64,000 nucleotides of DNA from Candidatus Gastranaerophilales bacterium (GTDB lineage Bacteria > Cyanobacteriota > Vampirovibrionia > Gastranaerophilales > Gastranaerophilaceae), in NCBI GenBank assembly GCA_944325785.1, contig CALVBN010000002.1, forward strand, positions 62,001 to 126,000. The letters are read 5' to 3'. Shown piece after piece: positions 6,650 through 16,016 of this stretch. A program made the translations under genes and the position numbers. The notes beneath the pieces are model-generated. The model did not search any database and was not told where the DNA came from. It saw only the letters and a program-made list of their open reading frames with translations. The first letter of the stretch is position 1. Every line of letters begins with the position of its first letter.

Positions 6650-8332
6650 ATGACAAATTTATCACCATTACAAATCGAAAGGCTTAAATACCAGCCCAAA
6701 TTACCTTATTCACTGGCTAACGGCATCAACCATCTTATTGCACAAGAAGGTTCTGCTACAGAAGCCGTTGCTAATAAGGAAGAAATTAAAGCATTATTTA
6801 AAAACACATACGGCAAACCAACCATTACTTTTCAAACATCTACAGAGTCAATATCAAGCACTCAAAAAAATGTTGGTGTAATATTATCAGGCGGACAAGC
6901 ACCCGGTGGACATAACGTGATTGCCGGACTTTATGATGCTTTGAAACAGGCTAATTCTAACAATAAATTATTTGGATTTTTAGGAGGTCCTGCCGGCATC
7001 ATCGATGGTAAGTATGTTGAATTTAATGATGAATTTATTAATGATTACAGAAATACCGGCGGATTTGACATCATAGGCTCAGGCAGAACAAAGCTTGAAA
7101 CAGAAGATCAATTCCAGAATGCATTAGATGTTTGTAAAAAATTAAACATCTCTGCAGTTGTTATCATCGGAGGAGACGATTCTAACACTAATGCAGCACT
7201 GCTTGCTGAATGGTTTGTAAAAAACAATGCAGGTATTCAAGTTATCGGTTGTCCGAAAACTATTGACGGCGACTTAAAAAATGAACAAATCGAAATTTCT
7301 TTTGGCTTCGATACTGCAACAAAAACATACGCAGAACTTATCGGAAATATTGAAAGAGATGCTAATTCTGCTAAAAAATACTGGCACTTTGTAAAAATTA
7401 TGGGAAGAAGTGCTTCTCACGTTGCACTGGAAGCTGCATTACAGACGCAGCCGAATATCACATTAATATCTGAAGAAGTTGAAACAAAAAAAATGTCACT
7501 GGCTTCTATTATAGATTATATGGTTGATATTATCGTAAAACGCGCCGATATGGGCAAAAACTTCGGTATTGCAGTTATTCCGGAAGGCTTGATTGAATTT
7601 ATTCCGGAAATGAAGTCAATGATTGCAAACCTTAATGATATTATGGCAGAACTTGAAACCGATCCGGATTTTGTTAATGCACCGACTATTCGTGAAAAGT
7701 TTGCCATTGTTGAAAACAGATTGTCAGATGACAATGCTAAAGTTTACAACTCTCTGCCTGCGCTTATCAAAGGACAGCTTTTAGCAGACCGCGACCCGCA
7801 CGGCAATGTTCAGGTTTCTAAAATTGATACTGAAAAGTTATTAATTGAAATGATTTCTCAAAAACTTGATGAAATGAAATTAGAAGGAAGTTATATAGGC
7901 AAATTTAATGCCCAAGCTCATTTCTTCGGATATGAAGGACGCTGCGCATTCCCTTCTAATTTTGATGCTGATTATTGTTATTCACTCGGTTACAATGCAT
8001 TTGCTTTGATTAACTTTGGTTTAACAGGATATCTTTCATCAATCAGAAATCTGACAGAACCTGCTAATGATTGGATTGCAGGCGGTGTTCCATTAACAAT
8101 GATGATGAATATGGAAAGAAGACACGGCGAAATGAAACCTGTAATCAAAAAAGCGCTTGTTGAACTTGACGGACCTGTTTTCAAAAAACTTGAAGAAAAC
8201 AGAGAAGATTGGGCGCTCCACGACAGATACTTATTCCCGGGTGCTATTCAATACTTCGGACCTTCAACTGTCTGCGATATTACAACAGTAACACTGCAGT
8301 TGGAAAGCGAAGCTAAGTTAGCAAGAGTATAA
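6650..8332 (+). CDS. pfp: PPi-dependent 6-phosphofructokinase (long PfpB-type)
   Basis: At 560 residues it matches the long plant/spirochaete-type diphosphate-fructose-6-phosphate 1-phosphotransferase. The IIGGDDS motif, with a second Asp instead of Gly, marks PPi rather than ATP as donor. [10 protein letters not shown] is the catalytic loop and [11 protein letters not shown] the sugar-phosphate site. The enzyme reversibly phosphorylates fructose 6-phosphate in glycolysis. A strong GGAAAGGAAG site precedes the ATG, and a TATAAT lies at 6613-6618. It is monocistronic with its own terminator. Confidence 0.95.
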   Translation: MTNLSPLQIERLKYQPKLPYSLANGINHLIAQEGSATEAVANKEEIKALFKNTYGKPTITFQTSTESISSTQKNVGVILSGGQAPGGHNVIAGLYDALKQANSNNKLFGFLGGPAGIIDGKYVEFNDEFINDYRNTGGFDIIGSGRTKLETEDQFQNALDVCKKLNISAVVIIGGDDSNTNAALLAEWFVKNNAGIQVIGCPKTIDGDLKNEQIEISFGFDTATKTYAELIGNIERDANSAKKYWHFVKIMGRSASHVALEAALQTQPNITLISEEVETKKMSLASIIDYMVDIIVKRADMGKNFGIAVIPEGLIEFIPEMKSMIANLNDIMAELETDPDFVNAPTIREKFAIVENRLSDDNAKVYNSLPALIKGQLLADRDPHGNVQVSKIDTEKLLIEMISQKLDEMKLEGSYIGKFNAQAHFFGYEGRCAFPSNFDADYCYSLGYNAFALINFGLTGYLSSIRNLTEPANDWIAGGVPLTMMMNMERRHGEMKPVIKKALVELDGPVFKKLEENREDWALHDRYLFPGAIQYFGPSTVCDITTVTLQLESEAKLARV

Positions 8333-8346
8333 TTACAAAATAATTA

Positions 8347-8384
8347 CAAGAAGAGTTCCGGTAATACCGGAACTCTTCTTGTTT
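8347..8384 (+). terminator. Terminator after pfp
   Basis: Long stem AAGAAGAGTTCCGGT/ACCGGAACTCTTCTT with a 2-3 nt loop followed by TGTTTT. It probably also serves the convergent gene at 8407. Confidence 0.9.
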
Positions 8385-8406
8385 TATCATTTTTATACTA
8401 TCTAAA

Positions 8407-8898
8407 TTAGAACTTTTTCTGTGCTATTAAAGACATCAATGCTTCCCTTACCGCATTAAAGAGTCTGGATGAAGATATCAACTCTTTAATCCCTGCAAGT
8501 TCTTCTACTGTTTTTGCTCTAAAAACCTTAGGAGCATATCTATTATATTCTTTTTTTGCCATAACATCATATTCAAGTTTATGCGCCTCCATACCCGCCC
8601 TTCTTGCAATTCTTCTTAATTTTGCAAGCAGAAGCTGTCTTTCTTTCAACATCTTGCGGTAGTCAAGCCTGTCTTGCGCAGAATAATAAGACTTTAGATT
8701 TTGTCTTTGTACATTTATATTACTTTCCAGAGTATGAAGCTGCTGCAAAACCTCTCCATATTCTTTTTCCACATCTGTTAAGGTATACTTTACGGGATAC
8801 ATGGTTTTGCTATTTATTTGTTTATTTTCTGCCCTAAAGCCTATTGACTGTTTTTGAGAGTATAATGTATTTATCATTGAAATATTCATACTATTCAT
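8407..8898 (-). CDS. Hypothetical coiled-coil protein
   Basis: This 163-residue basic, helical protein is not recognised. The N-terminal 25 residues are polar and contain IGFRAEN, another instance of the short FxG-like motif. Residues about 40-110 form a heptad-rich coiled coil rich in Lys, Arg and Leu. The ATG is preceded by AGG only 4 nt away, a weak site. It lies convergent to pfp and divergent from agmatinase. Confidence 0.6.
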   Translation of the reverse strand: MNSMNISMINTLYSQKQSIGFRAENKQINSKTMYPVKYTLTDVEKEYGEVLQQLHTLESNINVQRQNLKSYYSAQDRLDYRKMLKERQLLLAKLRRIARRAGMEAHKLEYDVMAKKEYNRYAPKVFRAKTVEELAGIKELISSSRLFNAVREALMSLIAQKKF

Positions 8899-8972
8899 AA
8901 AACCTGTAAAGATTTTTTTTGCTAGTTACTTTTGTAATATAATATTTCTAAATAAAATAAAAGGAGAAAAAT

Positions 8973-9809
8973 ATGTTAACAGGACCGTTTTTAGACAGAA
9001 ACTGGATGGGAGAAAACAAAGATTATAATACTTCTGAAATTGTAATGCTCGGAATGCCTTTTGACGGAACTGTTTCATACCGTTCCGGCTCCAGATTTGC
9101 TCCGGAGCAGATAAGACTGGCAAGCTGGGGGCTGGAAGAATATTCTCCATACTTTGACAAGCACCTTGAGGATTGCAATTTTCATGACGCAGGAGACTTA
9201 GAATTCCCACTGGGAAATACCGTCAAGTCGCTTGATTTAATACAGAAAAATGTAGAAGAAATCTATAAAGACGGCAAAAAAGTTTTCGGTATCGGAGGAG
9301 AACATCTTGTAACCCTTCCGGAGATTAAAGCTGTTTCTAAGTTTTATGACAATCTTGCAATCGTGCATTTTGATGCACATACGGACTTAAGGGAAGAATA
9401 TCTGGGCGAAGCACTTTCTCATTCTGCAGTAATAAGACACTGCGGAAATATTATCGGGTTTGAAAACATAAAACAAATCGGAATCCGCTCCGGAATGAAA
9501 GAAGAATTTGAATTAATGAAACAATATAATACATTAATCGGCAAAAAAGAAGAACTTGATGTTTTTAAAGATAAAAATATTTTTGTAACAGTTGATTTAG
9601 ATGTACTTGATACTTCTATTATGCCTGGGACAGGAACTCCGGAAGCCGGAGGACTGAGCTTCCAAACACTTATAGACTGGTTTAAATATTTATCGCAGTT
9701 TAATATTATCGGTGCGGATGTTGTTGAACTTGCACCGGATTATGATGCTAGCGGAGTTTCTACAGCTGTTGCTACTAAAGTTATCAGAGAACTTTTAATG
9801 GCTTTTTAA
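8973..9809 (+). CDS. speB: Agmatinase (ureohydrolase family)
   Basis: The 278-residue length fits agmatinase. The binuclear manganese-site motifs of the arginase/agmatinase fold are present: GGEH, FDAHTDLR and VDLDVLD. SHS in the region EALSHSAVIRH fits substrate binding. The enzyme hydrolyses agmatine to putrescine and urea. An AAAGGAG site precedes the ATG. It ends 4 nt inside a convergent guanidino-enzyme-like gene. Other ureohydrolases (guanidinobutyrase, formiminoglutamase) cannot be excluded. Confidence 0.85.
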   Translation: MLTGPFLDRNWMGENKDYNTSEIVMLGMPFDGTVSYRSGSRFAPEQIRLASWGLEEYSPYFDKHLEDCNFHDAGDLEFPLGNTVKSLDLIQKNVEEIYKDGKKVFGIGGEHLVTLPEIKAVSKFYDNLAIVHFDAHTDLREEYLGEALSHSAVIRHCGNIIGFENIKQIGIRSGMKEEFELMKQYNTLIGKKEELDVFKDKNIFVTVDLDVLDTSIMPGTGTPEAGGLSFQTLIDWFKYLSQFNIIGADVVELAPDYDASGVSTAVATKVIRELLMAF

Positions 9810-10942
9810 AGCTTTGCAGGAATTTCATTGCATATACAGTGAATACCACCGCCTTCATCCGTAAGGAGTTCCGAAATATGCTGTCCTTCTATAAAATGAA
9901 TATCTGACTCTTGAACATAAGGCTTGAGAGCTTTTTTGAGCATTTTTTCAAAGTCAAAATCTATCTTTTCTGAAATCTCCGGTGTTATATTAAATTTTTC
10001 ATTCAAATTTGATTTATTAGTTATAAAAACTAAGGAATTATCTTTCTTTTGATGCACAATAGCGTTCATATAGTTTAAATAATGAACCAGATAATCTCTC
10101 TCTCCCCCTGGAACCGTATAATAAATCCGCCCCGGAACCGGAACAGGAGTATAGCCTGATTTTTGAAGCTTTTGGGCAATCTCATTGTATTTAGGGTTTT
10201 TACAGCTTCCGGATTCTTTTTTAAAATCCTTTAAAAATTGCTCCAGTCTGTTTTTTAGAGTATCAAGCTCCATAATTTCAGACTCTGTACAGTTATTATT
10301 CTTTTTATATTTGCCGATATTTTTTATTGCACTTTGGATTTCTTTAAGAGTTAAATTATCATCAGCAACAAGAACTGTTTTATTATTCAAAGGTCTTATG
10401 AACAAATCCAGATGAAAATCTGCCTGCGGAATTACATGAACTTTTGAAACGCCATAAACTTTTTTTAAATTTGCTGTCCTAAAAACTTCATCTGACCCTA
10501 TAAAAAGTTCTTCTTTGCCGTTATTTTTAACAAAAAATAAATTTCCGCCCTGTATAAACTCTTGCGGATATGAAACTTTTCCATTTGTAACTTTTGCAAC
10601 CTTATCCGCAAATTCCCTCTCTCGCGTGAAAACTGTTGAAATTACAGTATTTTGCGGGGTCAAAACCGCATCGTCCTGCGCCCATTTTGTAAAAATTCTG
10701 TAAGTTTTATCCTTGATGCTTTGCCATATAGCTTCAATATTTGTGTAAATCTGCTTTGAGCTGTCAGTAAAATAGACTTTAAACCCGTTTTTCTTTCCTA
10801 TATCAGCCATCTGGGATATTATTGAAAAAGAATCTGCATCCGAAACAGTCATCAATACTCCTTTCAAAGGTCTTGCATCATAACCTTTAAAAGGAGTTTG
10901 ATTATTATTTACAGCCCTATATGCATTGATTTGTAAATTCAT
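9806..10942 (-). CDS. Guanidino-modifying-enzyme-like protein (agmatine deiminase/PAD superfamily)
   Basis: This 378-residue protein is distant from named families but shows the superfamily landmarks in order: QGGN (about 137), an FHLDLF His-Asp segment (about 185) and a near-terminal GGGIHC carrying the nucleophilic Cys. Agmatine deiminases end the same way. I infer hydrolase or amidinotransferase chemistry on a guanidino substrate; which one is unknown. The ATG at 10942 has no Shine-Dalgarno but follows an extended -10 TGT-TATTAT by 6 nt. TPFKG near the N-terminus is another FxG-type motif. It is convergent with agmatinase. Confidence 0.6.
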   Translation of the reverse strand: MNLQINAYRAVNNNQTPFKGYDARPLKGVLMTVSDADSFSIISQMADIGKKNGFKVYFTDSSKQIYTNIEAIWQSIKDKTYRIFTKWAQDDAVLTPQNTVISTVFTREREFADKVAKVTNGKVSYPQEFIQGGNLFFVKNNGKEELFIGSDEVFRTANLKKVYGVSKVHVIPQADFHLDLFIRPLNNKTVLVADDNLTLKEIQSAIKNIGKYKKNNNCTESEIMELDTLKNRLEQFLKDFKKESGSCKNPKYNEIAQKLQKSGYTPVPVPGRIYYTVPGGERDYLVHYLNYMNAIVHQKKDNSLVFITNKSNLNEKFNITPEISEKIDFDFEKMLKKALKPYVQESDIHFIEGQHISELLTDEGGGIHCICNEIPAKL

Positions 10943-10948
10943 ATCCAA

Positions 10949-10957
10949 ATAATAACA
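10949..10957 (-). promoter_or_regulatory. Extended -10 element upstream of 10942
   Basis: TGT followed by TATTAT (10949-10954) on the minus strand, exactly 6 nt before the ATG. No clear -35 is present, which suits an extended -10 promoter. Confidence 0.5.
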
Positions 10958-10974
10958 TCTAAAAAAAAAATTTG

Positions 10975-11175
10975 CTAGCCTTGCCTAATAATTGTTGTCC
11001 CGTCATATACACCGGAGATATTCATTTTATCCAAAGCTGTTTTAATCAGATGAATATCTGTTGTGCAGGTTGAAACCGCCGTCGTCCTGACCAAAGCGTC
11101 ATAAGGTTTTATTTCGGGAAGCGGGATATCCTTAAATCCCGCTTTGCCTTTTTCTTCTAATATATAAGCTTTCAT
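10975..11175 (-). pseudogene. Alcohol dehydrogenase with internal deletion
   Basis: The first 46 codons match the N-terminus of a medium-chain zinc alcohol dehydrogenase, including the PYDALVR and CTTDIH motifs with the catalytic-zinc Cys. The frame then runs into 20 unrelated codons that may be a gene end. The domain carrying the other zinc ligands and the whole nucleotide-binding fold are missing. It probably arose by a large in-frame deletion. It sits 10 bp downstream of an aldo/keto reductase as the last gene of that operon. Confidence 0.7.
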
Positions 11176-11184
11176 GCTTTTTGC

Positions 11185-12030
11185 TTATATTTTGTAATTG
11201 ACTATAAATTCCGTAAACTCCGGACTGTAATGATCGCAGAAAAGACTCTTCCCTGTATCCAGTGTTCTGATTTTATTTAAGTCATCTTCCGTTAACTCAA
11301 AATCAAATATATTAAAGTTTTCTTCCATTCTGTTTTTATGGGTTGATTTCGGGATAACAACTACCCCTTCTTGAGTTAAAAATCGAAGTGCAACTTGAGC
11401 CGTAGATTTTCCGTACTTTGTACCTATTTCTTTTAATATTTCATTTTGGAAGTAGTTATTTTTACCTTCGGCAAAAGGTCCCCAGGACATAATTTGGGTA
11501 TTATGTTCTTTCATTATTTCTTTTGCCCGCTTCTGCTGTTGGAATACGTGTGTTTCAACCTGGTTAATCATAGGTTGTATTTCGACAAAATGAGATAAGT
11601 CAAGGAATCTGTCCGGATAAAAATTACTTACGCCTATTGCTCTTAATTTTCCGGCTTTATATGCTTCTTCCATTGCTCTGTATGTTCCGTAGTAGTCGTT
11701 AAACGGCTGGTGGATAAGCATTAAATCCAAATAATCCGTTTGTAATTTTTTCAAAGATTCATCAATTGATGCTTTTGCCTTTTCGTATCCGCCGTTTGAA
11801 ACCCAGATTTTAGATACCAAAAATATTTCTTTTCTGTCAATTCCGCTGTTTTTAATTGCAGAGCCTACGGCTTCTTCATTAAAATAAGCCTGCGCTGTAT
11901 CAATCAGTCTGTAACCGACTTCAAGAGCTTCTGAAACAACTCTTTCACATTCATTATGGTCAGGGATTTGGTATACACCAAACCCTAAAACCGGCATTTC
12001 AACGCCGTTATTTAATTTTACTGTCTGCAT
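11185..12030 (-). CDS. Aldo/keto reductase, AKR5-like
   Basis: This 281-residue TIM-barrel oxidoreductase has the full tetrad. Asp and Tyr are in LIDTAQAYFNE, Lys in VSKIW and His in LIHQP. The C-terminal VVIPKSTHKNRMEEN is the NADP(H)-binding signature. It reduces aldehydes or ketones with NADPH; the substrate is unknown. A GGAGG site precedes the ATG. It is the second reductase of an operon led by the TetR gene. Its first half is about 70% identical to the first half of the chimera at 16740. Confidence 0.9.
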   Translation of the reverse strand: MQTVKLNNGVEMPVLGFGVYQIPDHNECERVVSEALEVGYRLIDTAQAYFNEEAVGSAIKNSGIDRKEIFLVSKIWVSNGGYEKAKASIDESLKKLQTDYLDLMLIHQPFNDYYGTYRAMEEAYKAGKLRAIGVSNFYPDRFLDLSHFVEIQPMINQVETHVFQQQKRAKEIMKEHNTQIMSWGPFAEGKNNYFQNEILKEIGTKYGKSTAQVALRFLTQEGVVVIPKSTHKNRMEENFNIFDFELTEDDLNKIRTLDTGKSLFCDHYSPEFTEFIVNYKI

Positions 12031-12045
12031 AAATCTGCCTCCTTA

Positions 12046-13050
12046 TTAATTTTTAAAATCCACTGCCTTCACGGAGCCGAGCTTGTGTATATCCTCATCG
12101 GTTCTGTTGCCGTAGATAGTAATTTTGTTTAATTCTGTTTCTATATTATTAAATTCTTCTTCGGTTAAAATAACATCTGCCGAACCAAGGTTTTCTACAA
12201 CTCTTTCATCTTTTCTCATTCCTGGAATAGGAACAACATGCGGATATTTATGAAGCATCCACGCAAGAGAAATTTGAGCCGGAGTAATTCCTTTTTTATC
12301 AGCAACAGCGTGTAATAAATCTAATAACGGCTGGTTTTTCTCAACATTTTCGGGTGCGAATCTGGTAATAACTCTTCTTACATCATCGCCTTTATATTCA
12401 TTGTTTTTGTTGTATTTACCAGATAAGAACCCGCTTGCCATCGGAGAAAACGCAACAAAACCGATATTCAGCTCCTGACATACCGGAATAACGTCTTTTT
12501 CAAACATTCTTTCCATCATTGAGTATTCGCTCTGAATCGCGGTCAATGGTGTTACTGCGTGAGCTTTTCTGATTTGCTCCTCAGTTGACTGCGACTGTCC
12601 CCAGGCTCTTATTTTTCCTTCTTTTATAAATTCGCCCATCCATTCGGCAACTTCTTCCACATTAGAATCCAGAGGAACTCTGTGTTCATAATAAATATCA
12701 ATATAATCTGTCTGCAGTCTTTTTAAAGAGTCATTAAGCGCATTGGTTACCCCCTTTTTGCTTAATTTACCCTCCGGAATTTCCTGCCCAGGCTGGAAAA
12801 CCGGAACAAATTTGGTTGTTAAAATAATTTTATCCCTAAAAGGCTTGACAGCTTTTCCGACAAGCTCCTCATTAATATAAGGTCCGTATGCTTCTGCAGT
12901 ATCAAAAAGAGTACAGCCTAAATCGTAAGCCTTATGTATCAATCTTATTGATTCTTCTTCCGGAGGAACGGCGCCGTAACCGTGGCTGAATCCCATACAG
13001 CCCATACCGACAGCGCTTACTTCAATATCTCTTAGTTTTCTGTATTTCAT
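12046..13050 (-). CDS. Aldo/keto reductase, AKR13-like
   Basis: This 334-residue protein begins with the RKLRDIEVSAVGMGCMG pattern of the YajO/AKR13 group. It carries DTAEAYG (Asp, Tyr), TTKF (Lys) and YYEHR (His), plus the C-terminal VPIPGMRK cofactor motif. It is predicted to be a cytosolic NADP(H)-dependent reductase. It lies between the TetR gene (16-bp gap) and the second reductase (15-bp gap), so one operon is likely under TetR control. Confidence 0.9.
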   Translation of the reverse strand: MKYRKLRDIEVSAVGMGCMGFSHGYGAVPPEEESIRLIHKAYDLGCTLFDTAEAYGPYINEELVGKAVKPFRDKIILTTKFVPVFQPGQEIPEGKLSKKGVTNALNDSLKRLQTDYIDIYYEHRVPLDSNVEEVAEWMGEFIKEGKIRAWGQSQSTEEQIRKAHAVTPLTAIQSEYSMMERMFEKDVIPVCQELNIGFVAFSPMASGFLSGKYNKNNEYKGDDVRRVITRFAPENVEKNQPLLDLLHAVADKKGITPAQISLAWMLHKYPHVVPIPGMRKDERVVENLGSADVILTEEEFNNIETELNKITIYGNRTDEDIHKLGSVKAVDFKN

Positions 13051-13066
13051 AACTAAATCCTTTCTT

Positions 13067-13672
13067 TTATATTTCTATATACTGATTAAAAATAGCTTCA
13101 AGCTGGATTTTACAAAACCTTTCCGTCCATTCAAGAGGTTCAAACCTGCCGTCTGACATGCACCAGCAGGTCATCATCCCGTATAATTCACATATAATAA
13201 TGTGTGTTAAATCCTCTACCGGCGTATTTTCTTTTAATTCCCCGTTTTTGACGGCATTTTCTAAAATACATTTGAGCATCTCATAATCATAGCTCCATTT
13301 TTGCCCGTCTTTATTATCAGGAACACTATCCGGATCCAAAACATCTTTTGTCCACTGCCTGCAGACGTGTATTCCGCAGGATTCTACACACTCCATAAAA
13401 CGATGAAAATAATGAGTCAATTTTTGAATTATTTTCAATTCTTCCATCGTTTCAAGCTCTGATGCAATCTCGCTGAAAGGCACCCTGCTTATATCAAGAA
13501 CTATATCTTCTTTTCGCTTAAAATATGTATAAAAAGTTCCCTTCGCAACTCCGGCTTTGCGGGTAATATCTTCTACATTTATAGCATCAAATCCGTTCTC
13601 TTTTAACAGTTCAAGACCTGCTGTAATCAGTTTTCGCTTAGTTTCTTGTGCGGTGATTTGTCTTTTGTTCAT
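13067..13672 (-). CDS. TetR-family repressor
   Basis: This 201-residue protein has an N-terminal helix-turn-helix (about 22-50, AGVAKGTFYTYFKRKEDI) typical of TetR and a variable ligand-binding C-terminus. The ATG at 13672 is chosen because AGGAG precedes it by 6 nt; a TTG two codons earlier would overlap that spacing. It leads the reductase operon and faces a recombinase gene across two palindromic sites, so it probably represses both. The ligand is unknown. Confidence 0.9.
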   Translation of the reverse strand: MNKRQITAQETKRKLITAGLELLKENGFDAINVEDITRKAGVAKGTFYTYFKRKEDIVLDISRVPFSEIASELETMEELKIIQKLTHYFHRFMECVESCGIHVCRQWTKDVLDPDSVPDNKDGQKWSYDYEMLKCILENAVKNGELKENTPVEDLTHIIICELYGMMTCWCMSDGRFEPLEWTERFCKIQLEAIFNQYIEI

Positions 13673-13709
13673 ATACAACTCCTATTATTAATTTAAGAAT
13701 AGCATATTA

Positions 13710-13738
13710 TTGACCACAAGTCAATGACCTAGAGTCAA
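13710..13738. promoter_or_regulatory. Tandem operator between tetR and recombinase
   Basis: Two adjoining dyads, TTGAC-N5-GTCAA (13710-13724) and TGAC-N5-GTCA (13725-13737), lie in the 89-bp divergent intergenic region. Spacing and symmetry suit binding of TetR dimers. Confidence 0.75.
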
Positions 13739-13761
13739 TATATTATCAGAAAGGCAAAAGT

Positions 13762-14304
13762 ATGACCACAGTAGAATCTATCAAGAAAAAATCTGATATC
13801 AGAAAAGTTGAACAGATTTTAATTAAGCAGAGCAAAAGAAATCATCTCCTGTTCACTATAGGAACAAACAGCGGACTGAGAATTTCGGATATTTTAGCTC
13901 TAAATGTAGGAAATGTAAAAAATAAAAATTTCATTCAAATCGTTGAGAAAAAAACCGGAAAATTTAAAAAATTTCCGATTAATTCAAAATTAAAGCCTTT
14001 AATTGCGGAATTTACAAAGGGAAAAGGTTTAGATGAGCCTCTGTTTACAACTATATTCAAAAACCGTATGGACAGAAGCACTGCCTACAGGATTATAAGA
14101 AAAGCCTGCACTGATGCAAAAATAGAAGCTAATATTGGTACGCACACGCTCAGAAAAACTTTCGGCTACCATCATTATCAAAAATTCAAAGATGTCGTAA
14201 TGCTTCAAAAAATATTTAACCATTCCTCCCCGCAGGTAACATTGCGCTACATAGGAATTGAACAGGAACAGATTGAAGAAAGCTATCACAATTTTATTTT
14301 ATAA
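13762..14304 (+). CDS. Minimal tyrosine recombinase (catalytic domain only)
   Basis: This 180-residue protein keeps the complete catalytic set: Arg in SGLRISD, Lys in KKTGK, HTLRKTF, NHSSP and Tyr in LRYIGI. It lacks an arm-binding or a full core-binding N-terminal domain, so it resembles short recombinases of DNA inversion or cassette systems more than phage integrases. AAAGG precedes the ATG. It is divergent from tetR across the tandem operator. I saw no inverted-repeat switch or att site nearby, so its target is unknown. Confidence 0.85.
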   Translation: MTTVESIKKKSDIRKVEQILIKQSKRNHLLFTIGTNSGLRISDILALNVGNVKNKNFIQIVEKKTGKFKKFPINSKLKPLIAEFTKGKGLDEPLFTTIFKNRMDRSTAYRIIRKACTDAKIEANIGTHTLRKTFGYHHYQKFKDVVMLQKIFNHSSPQVTLRYIGIEQEQIEESYHNFIL

Positions 14305-14871
14305 ACTATCAATATACCTGATAATTTTACAAGGGTTTCCTGCAGAAATACAATTTGGCGGGACATCTTTAGTAACTACGCTTCCTGCTCCTATAATACT
14401 GTTATCACCTATCGTAACACCGGATAAAACAGTTACATCCGCGCCAATCCAAACATTTTTGCCTATAGTTATCGGCGCAGGAAGAATAGCCTGCCTGTTT
14501 TTTGGATTAATATCATGGTTCAGAGTTGCAAGCGTAACATTATGACCAATCAAGCATCCATCGCCTATTGTGATACCGCCTTGATCTTGAAACTTACAGC
14601 ACATATTAATAAAAACATTTCTGCCTATTGTAATATTTTTACCGCAGTCAGTATAAAACGGAGGAAATACGCGGAAAGAGCTGTCTATTTGTTTACCTGT
14701 AAGTTTTGAGAAAAGCTCAACTAATTCTTCCGGCGTATGATATTTATTATTAATTTCCATTGTAATTTTAAGAGCATCCTGGCTTAGCTTGTGGAACATC
14801 TCAAGCACCGGAGACCCTGTTTCTACCATCTTTTGGCTCTGCATGTATTCTAAAAAATCATTTATATTCAT
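14299..14871 (-). CDS. Sugar O-acetyltransferase (maltose/galactoside acetyltransferase family)
   Basis: This 190-residue left-handed beta-helix protein has hexapeptide repeats through the C-terminal two thirds. [11 protein letters not shown] contains the catalytic His, and [19 protein letters not shown] is the classic CoA-binding coil. It transfers acetyl from acetyl-CoA to a sugar hydroxyl. It is convergent with the recombinase, overlapping 6 nt. No Shine-Dalgarno was seen, and a TATAAT ends only 2 nt before the ATG, so the exact start is uncertain. Confidence 0.9.
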   Translation of the reverse strand: MNINDFLEYMQSQKMVETGSPVLEMFHKLSQDALKITMEINNKYHTPEELVELFSKLTGKQIDSSFRVFPPFYTDCGKNITIGRNVFINMCCKFQDQGGITIGDGCLIGHNVTLATLNHDINPKNRQAILPAPITIGKNVWIGADVTVLSGVTIGDNSIIGAGSVVTKDVPPNCISAGNPCKIIRYIDSL

Positions 14872-14970
14872 TGATTATATTATTACTTTATTTCACAAAA
14901 ATAGCAAATACTTATATTACATATTAAGCTATACCTAAGAAGCATTTGTATTTTATATCCAAGTAATAAT

Positions 14971-15852
14971 CTATACAACCAGCTTTTTTATATCTGCTTT
15001 AGGCGGATTGCCGAACATTTTCTTGTACTCTCTGCTAAATTGAGTGGGGCTTTCATAACCTACTTCATACCCTGCACTTGCAGCATCGTAATTTCCTGTA
15101 AGCATAAGTCTTTGAGCTTCATTTAACTTTAACTGCTTTTGATACTGCAGAGGGCTTACCTGTGTTACCTTTTTAAAATTTCTGTAAAAAGATGACGGCG
15201 CCATATTTACACTTAAGGCAACCTCATCCATATTAAGCTTTTCGCTGTATTTATCTTTGATAATTGAAATCGCCTGCGCTATCTGATGCGAGCGGGTTCC
15301 TTTGGTGTTTATTAACCTAAGCTGACCGCCAATAGGACCGGTTAAAAGTCTGTAATAAATCTCTTTTATTATCATAGGCGACAAAATCTGCTGTTCGGCT
15401 TCAGTTTTTTCAAGAAGCTGGGCAAGACGGTAAAAAGCATCCAGAAGCTCACTGTCCGTATCTGCAATCGCAAGCGCTCTGTCTTCCGGCATTTCTGTTT
15501 TAGGAAGTTTTGTTTCTAAAAGAAGATTAGAAATAATATTTGAATCCAGTTCAAGAATCATAACCACAAACGGCTTATCTTCGCTTGCCTCTGCTACTCT
15601 GCTTGAAACAGGGATGTCAGTACAGGAAACAACATACTGACCTTTTGTATATACTATATTTTCATCGCCGTAAAGCATTTGTTTCAAGCCCTGCAGAACA
15701 AGAATACAGCTTGGATTATAAAAACATCTTAAAAATTCGGTAGGATTGTTTCTCCGCACAATTCTTACACCTTTTATGGCTGTCGGATAATTTCCTGTAC
15801 CAGGAATATTCTTTAAGATAATATCTCTTATTTCAGTATATTTTGTTTCCAA
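14971..15852 (-). CDS. AraC-family transcriptional activator
   Basis: This 293-residue protein has an AraC N-terminal sensing domain (about 15-180) and two helix-turn-helix motifs (about 195-285) with VSPLQYQKQLKLNEAQ and the terminal GNPPKADIKK. It starts at TTG (15852) behind an AGGAGG site; no in-frame ATG occurs near. It is divergent from the flavoprotein gene at 16017, which it most likely regulates together with the following gene. Confidence 0.88.
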   Translation of the reverse strand: METKYTEIRDIILKNIPGTGNYPTAIKGVRIVRRNNPTEFLRCFYNPSCILVLQGLKQMLYGDENIVYTKGQYVVSCTDIPVSSRVAEASEDKPFVVMILELDSNIISNLLLETKLPKTEMPEDRALAIADTDSELLDAFYRLAQLLEKTEAEQQILSPMIIKEIYYRLLTGPIGGQLRLINTKGTRSHQIAQAISIIKDKYSEKLNMDEVALSVNMAPSSFYRNFKKVTQVSPLQYQKQLKLNEAQRLMLTGNYDAASAGYEVGYESPTQFSREYKKMFGNPPKADIKKLVV

Positions 15853-16016
15853 ATTTCAGTCCCTCCTTATTTATTCTAATTTAAAATCCGAAAAATTTCA
15901 AAAGTTAAATGAGAGAATCAGATAAGAATTAGGCAGAATTTGGTCTTCATAAATTACAAAAATCTTTAATAATGTTATTATTAGGTTTTTATTTTAAGTA
16001 ATGAGGATAGAATTTT

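Noticed and set aside
13762-14304. Integrase of the tRNA-Asp array
   Set aside because: It lacks an arm-binding domain, lies 11 kb away and is controlled with metabolic genes; nothing links it to the array.
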